A DNA stretch of 11,931 bases from JAJPKE01 sp052143275 (GTDB taxonomy: Bacteria > Chloroflexota > Ktedonobacteria > Ktedonobacterales > JADMIN01), in the NCBI GenBank assembly GCA_052143275.1, contig JBKQTH010000397.1, positions 1 to 11,931 on the forward strand. The letters are read 5' to 3'. Of the stretch, positions 1-6,234 are shown in pieces (positions within the stretch are counted from its first letter, which is position 1; the number at the start of each line of letters is the position of its first letter). A program made the translations under genes and the position numbers. The notes beneath the pieces were generated by a model. It was not told where the DNA came from, did no database searches, and was given only the letters and a program-made list of their open reading frames with translations.

Positions 1-27
1 CGCGACACAGATAACAGCTGCAATCTC

Positions 28-103
28 TGGTGGGCGCCAAGGGACTCGAACCCCTGACATCTTGCGTGTAAAGCAAGCGCTCTACCAGCTGAGCTAGCCG
101 CCC
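28..103 (-). tRNA. tRNA-Val, anticodon TAC
   Basis: Read on the minus strand, the sequence folds as a full cloverleaf. It has a 7-bp acceptor stem starting GGGCGGC with one G-G mismatch, a D arm GCTC/GAGC, and an anticodon stem CTTGC/GCAAG closing the loop TTTACAC. The T arm is AGGGG/CCCTT with loop TTCGAGT. The anticodon is TAC, which reads valine GTA codons. The mature body is 73 nt (31-103) and the CCA end is encoded (28-30). It lies 7 nt downstream of tRNA-Leu and is probably co-transcribed with it. No convincing terminator is visible in the 27 bases left before the window edge, so the transcript may go on. Confidence 0.97.
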
Positions 104-110
104 GTAGAGA

Positions 111-195
111 TGGTGCCCCCGAGTGGACTCGAACCACCACGCCATTACTGGCACAGGCCCTCAACCTGCCGCGTATACCATTCCGCCACGGGGGC
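111..195 (-). tRNA. tRNA-Leu, anticodon GAG
   Basis: A class II tRNA with a long variable arm, read on the minus strand. The acceptor GCCCCCG pairs with CGGGGGC. The anticodon stem GCAGG/CCTGT closes the loop TTGAGGG, giving anticodon GAG for leucine CTC/CTT codons. The variable arm of about 14 nt is as expected for tRNA-Leu. The T loop is TTCGAGT and the encoded CCA sits at 111-113. It is the first gene of a two-tRNA unit driven from the promoter at 243-272. Confidence 0.97.
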
Positions 196-242
196 TTGGA
201 CCACTTTGCAGCTTCGAGTGGCGGTGCTCACCGCCGGATGTA

Positions 243-272
243 AGTATACCTACCGGTATAGTACATTGTCAA
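243..272 (-). promoter_or_regulatory. sigma-70 type promoter of the tRNA-Leu/tRNA-Val unit
   Basis: On the minus strand a perfect -35 TTGACA (272-267) is followed after 18 nt by TATACT (248-243), a 5/6 match to the -10 consensus. Transcription would start near 235, about 40 nt before tRNA-Leu. The short leader can fold as GGCGGT/ACCGCC (220-235). The -35 box is physically part of the greA terminator hairpin (267-322). Confidence 0.75.
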
Positions 273-322
273 CCAGAGAGAGCAGGCGCAGCTTGACCTG
301 CGCCTGCTCTCTCTGGTTGACA
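267..322 (-). terminator. perfect 25-bp hairpin downstream of greA
   Basis: Arms 267-291 and 298-322 are perfect reverse complements with a 6-nt loop CTTGAC. The hairpin begins 8 nt after the greA stop codon, as expected for a transcript end. No U-run follows on the minus strand (ATGTACTATA), so termination may be inefficient, or the hairpin may act as a 3' stabiliser or block. The stem is symmetric, so it could act on both strands. Its last six bases on the minus strand are the -35 box of the tRNA promoter. Confidence 0.6.
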
Positions 323-330
323 CCACCCCG

Positions 331-846
331 CTAGCGGATCTTGAGTATGGTATAGGTGACGGACCCTCCAGGGGTGACGACCTCTACCGCATCACCTTCG
401 TTGTGTCCCATCAGAGCACGGCCCACGGGCGACTGGTCGGAAAGCTTACTATTGGCGCTGTTGGCCTCAACGGTGCTGACCAGTGTGAAGGATTTGGGCC
501 CGCGCGGCGTTTCGACGTCAACCGTCGTGCCCAGACGCACGACGCGCTGACCATCCAGCATTTCCGGCGTATCAAGGATAATGGCGTGATCAATGATTCG
601 CTGAAGTTCCTGAATTTCACCTTCAACCATCGCCTGAATGTTCTTGGCATCCTCATAGGCGCTGCTCTCGCTGATATCGCCGGCTTCCTTTGCTTCGTGG
701 ATATAGTCGGCAACCTGTTGGCGGCGTTCGGTGACAAGGAAATTCAGCCGCGCTTTCTTCTCTTCGAAACCCTCGCGCGTCAAGGGAATCTTCTCTTTTT
801 CTCCAGGTCGCGCGCTACTAGCACCATTCACTGAATTGGTCGTCAT
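331..846 (-). CDS. greA: transcription elongation factor GreA
   Basis: GreA binds in the secondary channel of RNA polymerase and stimulates cleavage of backtracked nascent RNA. The 171-residue product has the expected two domains. The first is an N-terminal coiled coil (about 22-90) with the tip motif GDISESSAYEDAK, in which Asp57 and Glu60 match the acidic pair that positions the catalytic metal. The second is a C-terminal FKBP-like domain (about 91-171) with the family signature LSDQSPVGRALMG and the ending VTYTILKIR. The first 19 residues are polar and look disordered, making it a little longer than the usual 157-160 residues. The ATG at 846 was chosen because GAGGAG lies 8 nt upstream; the frame stays open to 924 but without a better site. 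It sits downstream of lysS but behind that gene's terminator, so it probably has its own promoter and leader. Confidence 0.95.
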   Translation of the reverse strand: MTTNSVNGASSARPGEKEKIPLTREGFEEKKARLNFLVTERRQQVADYIHEAKEAGDISESSAYEDAKNIQAMVEGEIQELQRIIDHAIILDTPEMLDGQRVVRLGTTVDVETPRGPKSFTLVSTVEANSANSKLSDQSPVGRALMGHNEGDAVEVVTPGGSVTYTILKIR

Positions 847-860
847 CTTTTGGACTCCTC

Positions 861-902
861 GCAAAAATGTTCCGACCGGCGGCCGGGTACCGCCGGCCGG
901 TC
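861..902 (-). terminator. terminator-like hairpin in the greA leader
   Basis: On the minus strand a very GC-rich hairpin forms from GACCGG+CGGC (874-883) and GCCG+CCGGTC (892-902), with a single bulged G and an 8-nt loop. It is followed by GGAACA and then TTTTT (867-863), just before the greA ribosome binding site at 855-860. The 6-nt gap between stem and U-run is longer than in a textbook terminator. The position between promoter and start codon fits an attenuator or premature terminator. Confidence 0.42.
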
Positions 903-971
903 CAGCAGTGGCGTTCCTCGTCACCAGCCGGAATCTATCGGAAGACGTGTCTCCCCAAAGTCACACCGGCC

Positions 972-991
972 AAGTATAACTAAGTATAACT
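972..991 (-). promoter_or_regulatory. duplicated -10-like box upstream of greA
   Basis: The 10-mer AAGTATAACT occurs twice in perfect tandem (972-981 and 982-991). On the minus strand each copy gives a TATACT -10 box (978-973 and 988-983). No good -35 hexamer is found 16-18 nt upstream of either, because the area is occupied by the GC-rich inverted repeat 990-1022. The position suits the greA promoter, with a leader of about 120 nt. Confidence 0.35.
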
Positions 992-1019
992 GCCCGCTCT
1001 CCATTGGGCCGGGGGCGGG

Positions 1020-1057
1020 CAGAAACAAAACAGCGCGCCCGAGATAGGGCTCGCTGT
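1020..1057 (-). terminator. intrinsic terminator of the gltX-lysS operon
   Basis: On the minus strand ACAGCG-A-GCCC (1057-1047) pairs with GGGC-G-CGCTGT (1040-1030) around a 6-nt loop. A U-rich tract, TTTTGTTTCT, overlaps the base of the stem and runs on to about 1021. It lies about 120 nt after the lysS stop codon. Confidence 0.75.
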
Positions 1058-1177
1058 GGGCGTGTTCGTCAAATTGCCAAGGGATTGTACTCGCGACTCC
1101 CGACAAATGTCAAGGGGTAGTTATCAACCGCCCAACAGCGCCGTGGTCTCTCCAATATGAGTGGGTTTTGTCCGGCA

Positions 1178-2659
1178 TCAACCCATATTCTGCTCGCGCA
1201 GCCCGGGAAAGAGGATGACTTCTCGTATGGTGTCCTGATTGGTAAGCAGCATTGTAAGCCGGTCGACTCCGCCACCCCAGCCGCCAGTAGGCGGCATGCC
1301 GTACTCCAGCGCCTCGATGAAATCTTCATCCAGGATCTGGGCCTCATCATCACCGGCCGCGCGCTGGCGAGCCTGGTCTTCGAAACGAACTCGCTGCTCA
1401 ACTGGATCGTTGAGTTCGGTAAAGGCGTTCCCGAGCTCGAGCCCACCGGCAAATGCCTGGAAACGTTCCGCCAGCTGGTCTCTGCCGGGCTTGGGCTTAG
1501 CCAGAGGTGAGATGTCGCGAGGATAATCGTAGAGAAAGAGAGGCTCTTTGATTTTGGCCGATTCCCCCTTGATAATGCTGTCTTTGAGTTCGTCGATCAA
1601 GCGGCCGCGACCGAGCGCAGGATCCACCCTGTACCCGTGCCCGTGCATAGCGGCCGCCAGAGCCTCGCGGTCCGGATAGGCCTCATAGTCTATATCCGCA
1701 TACTCGGCAATCGCCTCCCGTAGTGTCATGCGTTTCCAGGGCGGCGTAACGTCGATCCTGGTGCCCAGGTATTCAAAGACCAGGCCACCGGTCACCCGGC
1801 TGGCGATATACGCATGCATGTCTTCTACCAGGCGCATGATCTCCCGATAGTCGGCATAGGCCTCGTAGAACTCCAGCATAGTGAACTCGGGATTGTGGCT
1901 GCGGTCGACCCCTTCATTCCGGAAATTACGCGCCACCTCATAGACCCGCTCCAGACCGCCGACGATCAATCGCTTCAGATAGAGTTCAGGAGCGATGCGT
2001 AAATATAGATCACGATCAAGGGTATTGTGGTGGGTGACGAACGGGCGCGCGGTCGCTCCCCCATAGAGTGGCTGCAGGATTGGCGTCTCAACCTCCAGGA
2101 ATCCGTGCGAGTTCAGGAATTCACGCATGGAGGAGAGCACACGCGCGCGTGCCACGAAGATGGGCACTTCAACCTCTCGATTGGCGATCAAGTCCAGGTA
2201 GCGCTTACGGTATCTGGTCTCGGTATCGAAGAGCTTCAGGTCACCGCCCGGTCCTTTGGCCGGAAGCTGGCGTAGAGACTTGGCGAGCATGGTAAAACGG
2301 TCCACGTGCAGCGTCTTCTCGCCGGTCCTGGTAGTAAAGAGCGTGCCGGACGCCTCTATGAAGTCGCCTATATCGAGCAACTTGATCCTCTTGAAGTTGT
2401 CGTCACCGACCGCGTCCTGTTTGATATAGATCTGGATTCGACCCGACCCGTCTTCGATATGGGCAAAGGCAGATTTGCCCTGCGGCCGAAGCAACATAAG
2501 ACGACCTGCCAGGGTGATCTCCTGACCCTGTAGCTCGTCGTAGCGTTCTAGTGCCTCGGCGGCGGTATGGGTCCGCCTTGTGGCAGTGGGGTAGGGATCG
2601 ATCCCATCTCGTCGGAGGGCAGCCGCCTTTTCCAGTCGGGACTCTCGCTCATCGGACAT
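1178..2659 (-). CDS. lysS: lysyl-tRNA synthetase, class II
   Basis: Charges tRNA-Lys with lysine using ATP in the cytoplasm. The 493-residue protein has the normal class II LysRS layout. An N-terminal OB-fold anticodon-binding domain spans about 46-125. Motif 1 is around GFLEVETPILQPL (186-198), with the LysRS block ARPFVTHHN just after. Motif 2 is RNFRNEGVDRSHNPEFTMLE (244-263). Motif 3 is GGWGGGVDRLTMLLT (459-473), containing the ATP-binding Arg467. Length and motifs are complete. The ATG at 2659 follows GGAG with 9 nt spacing. The gene starts 30 nt after the gltX stop, so the two synthetases form an operon, which ends at the terminator 1020-1057. Confidence 0.98.
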   Translation of the reverse strand: MSDERESRLEKAAALRRDGIDPYPTATRRTHTAAEALERYDELQGQEITLAGRLMLLRPQGKSAFAHIEDGSGRIQIYIKQDAVGDDNFKRIKLLDIGDFIEASGTLFTTRTGEKTLHVDRFTMLAKSLRQLPAKGPGGDLKLFDTETRYRKRYLDLIANREVEVPIFVARARVLSSMREFLNSHGFLEVETPILQPLYGGATARPFVTHHNTLDRDLYLRIAPELYLKRLIVGGLERVYEVARNFRNEGVDRSHNPEFTMLEFYEAYADYREIMRLVEDMHAYIASRVTGGLVFEYLGTRIDVTPPWKRMTLREAIAEYADIDYEAYPDREALAAAMHGHGYRVDPALGRGRLIDELKDSIIKGESAKIKEPLFLYDYPRDISPLAKPKPGRDQLAERFQAFAGGLELGNAFTELNDPVEQRVRFEDQARQRAAGDDEAQILDEDFIEALEYGMPPTGGWGGGVDRLTMLLTNQDTIREVILFPGLREQNMG

Positions 2660-2689
2660 GTCAATCAGCTCCAGACTTTCCAGCCGACT

Positions 2690-4228
2690 CTAGACCAGCG
2701 CTTCAAGTTTGCTCCGGGCAACTTCCAGCCTGCTCAGCACACGGTCTCTACCCAGTATAGCCAGCATATCCGGCAGCCCCGGCGTCTCTCTTCGCCCGCT
2801 GACCGCAACCCGTATCAGCATGAACACTGGACTTCGATCAGGTACCTTGGTCCCGTCGGCCTTCTCGCGAATGAATCCATGACCAGTGACGAAGCCGTCA
2901 AGAGTGCCAAGCAAAGGCTCGGGTTCCCAGTACTGCAATTCGCTCAGCACTGGAATCAATTGCTTCAACGTGTCGGCGCCGCGAGCGGCCTCCATGTTCT
3001 TGCTGAGAAGAAGCGATGCGTCGTACTCCGGCTGGTCTACAAAGAAGAACGATACCAATTCAGGCACGTCTTTAAGCGTCTTGATGCGCTCCTGGTCAAG
3101 TACCAACACTTTGGTGACATAGTCGAGGTTATTCGCTGCCTCTCGAGCCGCCTGTTCCGGTAGGCCGGAGAGCAGGAACGGCATCGCCCTCTTGGTGAGC
3201 TGCTCTGGTGTCATGCGCCGAATATAGATGCCATTGAACCAGTCGAGCCGACCTATGTCGAAGATCGCTGCCGAGGTGCCAATGCGATGCTCGTCGAAGA
3301 CCTCGACCATTTCATCAAGCGTGAAAAATTCACGCTCACCGTCATATGACCAACCGAGCAGCAACAGGAAGTTACAGATGGCCTCGGGCAGGTAACCCAG
3401 ATCTCGGTACTCGAGTAGCGGCAGTGCGCCGTGACGCTTGGCGAGCTTCGAGCGATCTGGAGCCAGTACTAGCGGAACATGGACTACCACCGGCTCTGCC
3501 CAACCCAGGGCGCGGTAGACCTGGGCATAGCGAGGCGCGCTGGAAATGTACTCCTCGCCACGAATGACGTGGCTGATGTTCATTAGATGGTCATCGATGA
3601 TATTGGCGAAGTTGTAGGTAGGGTAGTGGTCCGACTTGAGCAGTATCATGTCGTCGATGGTGGCGTTGTCAAAGGTGATATCACCACGCAGGAAGTCATG
3701 ATAGGTAGTCTGCCCCTCTACGGGCGCAGCAAAGCGCACGACTCGAGGTAGTCCATCGGCCTCATTGGCGGCGCGCTCCTCGGGCGTGAGGTAGCGACAG
3801 CGGCGGTCATAGTGAGTCGGCTCGTTGCGAGCTTCCTGCTCGGCTCGCATCTGGGCCAATCGCTCCTCGGTACAATAACAATAGTAGGCGTCGCCCTGCC
3901 GGACCAACTTCTCAGCATATTCGAGGTAGGTATCGAGTCGTAGGGACTGTAGATAAGGCCCATAGGGGCCGCCAACATCGGGTCCTTCGTCCCACTCGAG
4001 GCCAAGCCATCGTAGACCTTCCATGATGGCTTCCATGGACCGAGAAACCAGACGCTTGCGATCGGTATCCTCAACGCGGAGCACGAACTTGCCGCCGGCA
4101 TGACGAGCGGCAAGCCACTCGAAGAGAGCCGTGCGATAATTGCCGATATGCGGCAAGCCAGTTGGGCTGGGAGCGTAGCGTGTGCGTACCGGATGCTCGA
4201 CCGGTACACTGTATGGATGATCTCCCAT
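2690..4228 (-). CDS. gltX: glutamyl-tRNA synthetase, class I
   Basis: Attaches glutamate to tRNA-Glu. The 512-residue product carries the class I signatures PSPTGLPHIGNYRTALF (20-36, the HIGH motif as HIGN) and DRSKLAKRHG (258-267, the KMSKS motif as KLAKR). The insertion of the GluRS zinc subdomain shows Cys117 and Cys119 (CYC) and Cys144 in YDRRCRY. The position often held by His two residues after the third Cys is Tyr146, so zinc binding is uncertain. The C-terminal helical anticodon-binding region runs from about 330. The ATG at 4228 has AGGAG 8 nt upstream. It is the first gene of the gltX-lysS operon. Whether it also charges tRNA-Gln, as many bacterial GluRS enzymes do, cannot be judged here. 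Confidence 0.97.
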   Translation of the reverse strand: MGDHPYSVPVEHPVRTRYAPSPTGLPHIGNYRTALFEWLAARHAGGKFVLRVEDTDRKRLVSRSMEAIMEGLRWLGLEWDEGPDVGGPYGPYLQSLRLDTYLEYAEKLVRQGDAYYCYCTEERLAQMRAEQEARNEPTHYDRRCRYLTPEERAANEADGLPRVVRFAAPVEGQTTYHDFLRGDITFDNATIDDMILLKSDHYPTYNFANIIDDHLMNISHVIRGEEYISSAPRYAQVYRALGWAEPVVVHVPLVLAPDRSKLAKRHGALPLLEYRDLGYLPEAICNFLLLLGWSYDGEREFFTLDEMVEVFDEHRIGTSAAIFDIGRLDWFNGIYIRRMTPEQLTKRAMPFLLSGLPEQAAREAANNLDYVTKVLVLDQERIKTLKDVPELVSFFFVDQPEYDASLLLSKNMEAARGADTLKQLIPVLSELQYWEPEPLLGTLDGFVTGHGFIREKADGTKVPDRSPVFMLIRVAVSGRRETPGLPDMLAILGRDRVLSRLEVARSKLEALV

Positions 4229-4295
4229 GTTGTGTTCTCCTCTTCAAAGCGAGAGATGGTAAACGAGATAATAAGGAAATAAGGGATCATCCCAC

Positions 4296-4304
4296 AGAAT
4301 ACCA
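4296..4304 (-). promoter_or_regulatory. candidate extended -10 element for gltX-lysS
   Basis: On the minus strand TGG-TATTCT (4304-4296) matches the extended -10 pattern TGn plus a 4/6 hexamer, about 60 nt upstream of the gltX start and downstream of the preceding gene's terminator. There is no convincing -35 box, which extended -10 promoters can tolerate. Confidence 0.3.
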
Positions 4305-4353
4305 CGAGAAGGGTTCTTTTTCCTGGCGGCCCGCGCACCAACACCTGCCGAGG

Positions 4354-4404
4354 AGACGAAAAGGCTGGTGGAAGCTTAGACACCTGCCTTTGCTTCCACC
4401 AGCC
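4354..4404 (-). terminator. intrinsic terminator of the lipoprotein/secreted-protein unit
   Basis: A perfect 13-bp stem, GGCTGGTGGAAGC (4363-4375) with GCTTCCACCAGCC (4392-4404), encloses a 16-nt loop. On the minus strand it is followed directly by TTTTCGTCT. A smaller hairpin GGCCA-GAAT-TGGCC (4407-4420) precedes it. It separates the secreted-protein gene from gltX. Confidence 0.78.
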
Positions 4405-4439
4405 GTGGCCAATTCTGGCCGATTAGAGTGGGGGGTTAA

Positions 4440-5213
4440 TCAGCCAGCCTTGGCGAGCAGCACCATCTGATGGAGATCGCTGGCGGCGCTGCGCAGATCT
4501 TTCTCGGCCGCAGCCTCTGCGCCACGCAGACTGGACAACGTGGACTCAAAACTAGACTGGTTGCTATTAAAATTGGCTGGCGTAATCTGCATCAGGTCGG
4601 AGTTGATAGCGTCGAACTGAGCCTCAGCCGCAGCCAACTGGCTCTGGTAATCAGTGAGCAGACTCTGGAGCTGGCTCTTATTGGTAGTCGCGCCGGCGAC
4701 AGCTTCCTGAAGCAGTGGTACCAGACTGTTCATCTTGGCCTCAAGATTCTGCATGATATCGAAGAACAGCAATCGAGTGTCATGAGGCAACACCGCAGCA
4801 AAGATCCGGAAGGTGACAAATATGCTCTTGTCATCGGCAAGCGCCTGCACGGCCTTAGTATCCGCGTCGATCTTTGCCTTCAGAGCGGTCAAATTGCTGA
4901 CGTTGGTGGTCACATCTGACTGTATTGCGTCTGCCTGATCACTGGTGATAGTATGGTCGCTCAGGCGGTCATTGACCTTACCTGAGAGGGCATTGAGAGC
5001 AGTCAGGCGTTCGGCGATGCGGGCATCGCCCCAGCTGATCAAGCAAGATAGATTACCATCGCAGGAAGTCGCGGTCCGCTGGCTTGAACTGGCAGGAGCG
5101 GCGACGGCGGTAAGCGGTACCACCATGCCAAGCGCCAGTGCAGCGATCGCGGCGGGGAGCCAAAGGCGCTTGGAGAGCTTGGACAGATGCTTCGTGATGC
5201 TTTGAATAGTCAT
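4440..5213 (-). CDS. secreted alpha-helical protein of unknown function
   Basis: The 257-residue product begins with a Sec signal peptide. It has a basic n-region KHLSKLSKR, a hydrophobic stretch LWLPAAIAALALGMVVPL, and probable cleavage after AVA near residue 38. Two cysteines (Cys51 and Cys57) follow and could form a disulphide. The rest is Ala/Ser/Gln-rich and predicted to be long amphipathic helices, with no transmembrane segment. The block ALKAKIDADTKAVQALADD...FRIFAAVLPHDT (about 111-146) resembles secreted helical hypothetical proteins I recall from Actinobacteria and candidate-phylum genomes; that match is from memory. No catalytic motif is visible. Only a weak GAG lies before the ATG at 5213, and an in-frame stop 9 nt upstream fixes this as the first possible start. 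It follows the lipoprotein gene by 80 nt and probably shares its transcript. Confidence 0.85.
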   Translation of the reverse strand: MTIQSITKHLSKLSKRLWLPAAIAALALGMVVPLTAVAAPASSSQRTATSCDGNLSCLISWGDARIAERLTALNALSGKVNDRLSDHTITSDQADAIQSDVTTNVSNLTALKAKIDADTKAVQALADDKSIFVTFRIFAAVLPHDTRLLFFDIMQNLEAKMNSLVPLLQEAVAGATTNKSQLQSLLTDYQSQLAAAEAQFDAINSDLMQITPANFNSNQSSFESTLSSLRGAEAAAEKDLRSAASDLHQMVLLAKAG

Positions 5214-5267
5214 AAAGAGAGCTCATTTCTCCGTAAGGTACAGTGGACGATGTCCGTACGAGACGTG

Positions 5268-5279
5268 CTGCCGCGGCAG
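5268..5279. repeat. 12-bp perfect palindrome between lipoprotein and secreted-protein genes
   Basis: CTGCCGCGGCAG is its own reverse complement. It lies in the 80-nt gap between the two minus-strand genes, with a small GGAC/GTCC hairpin at 5245-5255 nearby. It could be a protein-binding site or a weak RNA hairpin that lowers expression of the second gene. There is no U-run, so it is not a normal terminator. Confidence 0.4.
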
Positions 5280-5293
5280 TAAGTTATGGCCAT

Positions 5294-5644
5294 CTACGGC
5301 TGGGGATTGTTATCTGCTGAGCTGCCATTGTCGGCGTTCTGAGCGTCGTTGCCTGCGCCATTCATGGTCTGCACCACGTTCTGAATTTGCTGGTCGGCGT
5401 TCTGCAACTGCTGCACTGTGCCGCTCTGGCCGCCGGACGCTGGAGTGCCGCTGGCGGTGGTTGTAGTACTGCTGCCGCTCTGCTGCGCGGCTGTAGTGCT
5501 GCTGCCGCCGGAGTTATGGGCGCTGGTGTTGCCTGCGCCTGAACCGCAGGCGGCCAAGGCCAGCGCCAGGACCAGCGGCAATGCTCCAATGAGCCTTCGT
5601 ACCTTGCGTGGTCGCTGAAGTTGCGAAGCTCTCGTACGAATCAT
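5294..5644 (-). CDS. small Ser/Gly/Thr-rich lipoprotein
   Basis: This 116-residue product has a basic N-terminus (RPRKVRR), a hydrophobic core LIGALPLVLALAL and a lipobox LAAC with Cys33 as the predicted acylated residue. It should therefore be anchored to the outer face of the cytoplasmic membrane. The mature part begins with a low-complexity Ser/Thr/Gly/Ala linker (about 34-75). It ends with a short Asn/Gln-rich segment, LQNADQQIQNVVQTMNGAGN and onward, that could form a helix. No enzymatic motif is present. The ATG at 5644 has AAGGAG 8 nt upstream. The next gene on the strand is the secreted helical protein, and the two may act together at the cell surface. Function unknown. Confidence 0.85.
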   Translation of the reverse strand: MIRTRASQLQRPRKVRRLIGALPLVLALALAACGSGAGNTSAHNSGGSSTTAAQQSGSSTTTTASGTPASGGQSGTVQQLQNADQQIQNVVQTMNGAGNDAQNADNGSSADNNPQP

Positions 5645-5663
5645 TACATTTGCTCCTTACGAT

Positions 5664-5692
5664 CCGCCGTCATCTGGGCGGAAGTTGTTATA
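5664..5692 (-). promoter_or_regulatory. candidate -10 box and leader hairpin of the lipoprotein gene
   Basis: On the minus strand TATAAC (5692-5687) is a 5/6 match to the -10 consensus and lies 43 nt before the start codon. The -35 region is poor. Between it and the AAGGAG site, CCGCC (5681-5677) and GGCGG (5668-5664) can form a 5-bp hairpin with an 8-nt loop. Confidence 0.28.
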
Positions 5693-6129
5693 TTCGACCA
5701 TCTTTGCCCGCTGGAAGCCTAACTCCCGAGACTGGCAAGCGATGATGTCAGCTGACTCTAGCTTAGAGGCACGGCCTTAGTATTTCCTGAGCGGATCTTT
5801 AAAAATTGCCCAGAAAATTAGTGCGACGCTATTTGACGGAATCAGAGAGATGCAACCCCCCCTTAGGGCTAGCCAGCTCTTCTCTGGTTGCCCCCCTACT
5901 ATACTCAGTGGTGTTATTGTATGGAACTGATGCATGGATCTGGAGCAGAAGTGGGTCAGCCAAAGACCACGATCAAAGCTTCAAGAATCCAGTGAAGCAT
6001 TTGGCACGCGCTATGCGTCTTAAGGTATGTGCTTCCCGATTAACGTCTATTTATTTCTCACCAGAGTTATGTGCCGGAACCAACTCGCTCGCTATAACTT
6101 TAGTCCTTTTCTGAGCATGTAGCCGTAGT

Positions 6130-6153
6130 TGTGGCTGTGGTTGGGTCTGTGGC
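6130..6153 (+). repeat. four tandem hexamers of TGTGGC type
   Basis: TGTGGC, TGTGGT, TGGGTC and TGTGGC follow one another without gaps. Three of the four carry TGTGG, which is also the first half of the inverted DnaA box TGTGGATAA. They end about 80 nt before the dnaA start codon. Confidence 0.5.
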
Positions 6154-6179
6154 ACATTTCCCCTAAACTGCGTGACCAT

Positions 6180-6195
6180 TAACCGTGTAACCGTG
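6180..6195 (+). repeat. tandem 8-bp repeat TAACCGTG x2
   Basis: TAACCGTG is repeated exactly twice in tandem, ending 39 nt before the chosen dnaA start. It may be an operator-like site or chance; nothing else marks it. Confidence 0.45.
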
Positions 6196-6222
6196 ATGTT
6201 GCAGCTAGTGCAGGGTGGTGGC

Positions 6223-6228
6223 AGGTGG
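6223..6228 (+). promoter_or_regulatory. ribosome binding site deciding the dnaA start
   Basis: AGGTGG lies 6 nt before the ATG at 6235. The frame is open further upstream (GTG at 6172, ATG at 6196), but those starts lack a comparable site and would add residues that do not belong to DnaA domain I. Confidence 0.55.
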
Positions 6229-6234
6229 CGGCCT

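Larger units (their letters stand above)
847..1177. other. lysS-greA intergenic region
   Basis: This 331-base stretch has no gene. Read on the minus strand it contains the lysS intrinsic terminator (1020-1057), a second GC-rich inverted repeat CTGCCCGC/GCGGGCAG (990-997 and 1015-1022), a duplicated TATACT box (972-991), and the greA leader hairpin with the ribosome binding site. Nothing recognisable was found in 1058-1177. Confidence 0.6.
5645..6234. other. divergent intergenic region upstream of lipoprotein gene and dnaA-like gene
   Basis: About 590 bases without a credible gene, between two divergently transcribed genes. Visible elements are a 10-bp palindrome GTCAGCTGAC (5747-5756), CCCTTAGGG (5860-5868) overlapping GGCTAGCC (5867-5874), and GCAACC (5852-5857) that can pair with GGTTGC (5886-5891), each next to a C-run. 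TATACT (5900-5905) and TATAAC (6093-6098) occur on the plus strand without good -35 partners. Hexamer repeats lie at 6130-6153 and an 8-bp tandem repeat at 6180-6195. No TTATCCACA-type DnaA box with fewer than two mismatches was found by eye. Confidence 0.55.

Noticed and set aside
403..834. 143-residue open frame on the plus strand
   Set aside because: Lies wholly antisense to greA, has no ribosome binding site and no recognisable protein pattern; a shadow of a GC-rich gene.
2567..3163. 198-residue open frame on the plus strand
   Set aside because: Antisense to the 5' end of lysS and the 3' end of gltX; composition is that of a reversed coding frame and it spans the boundary of two certain genes.
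3718..4383. 221-residue open frame on the minus strand overlapping gltX
   Set aside because: Out-of-frame reading of gltX that starts inside the upstream terminator; not compatible with a separate gene.
5211..5226. ATG with a nearby GGAG just upstream of the secreted-protein start
   Set aside because: It opens a different frame through the signal-peptide region, the GGAG is only 2 nt from that ATG, and the product is a basic nonsense-like peptide.
5806..6114. 102-residue open frame in the region upstream of dnaA
   Set aside because: Begins with TTG without a ribosome binding site and has no protein-like pattern apart from one hydrophobic patch; the stretch looks like non-coding sequence with C-runs and dyads.
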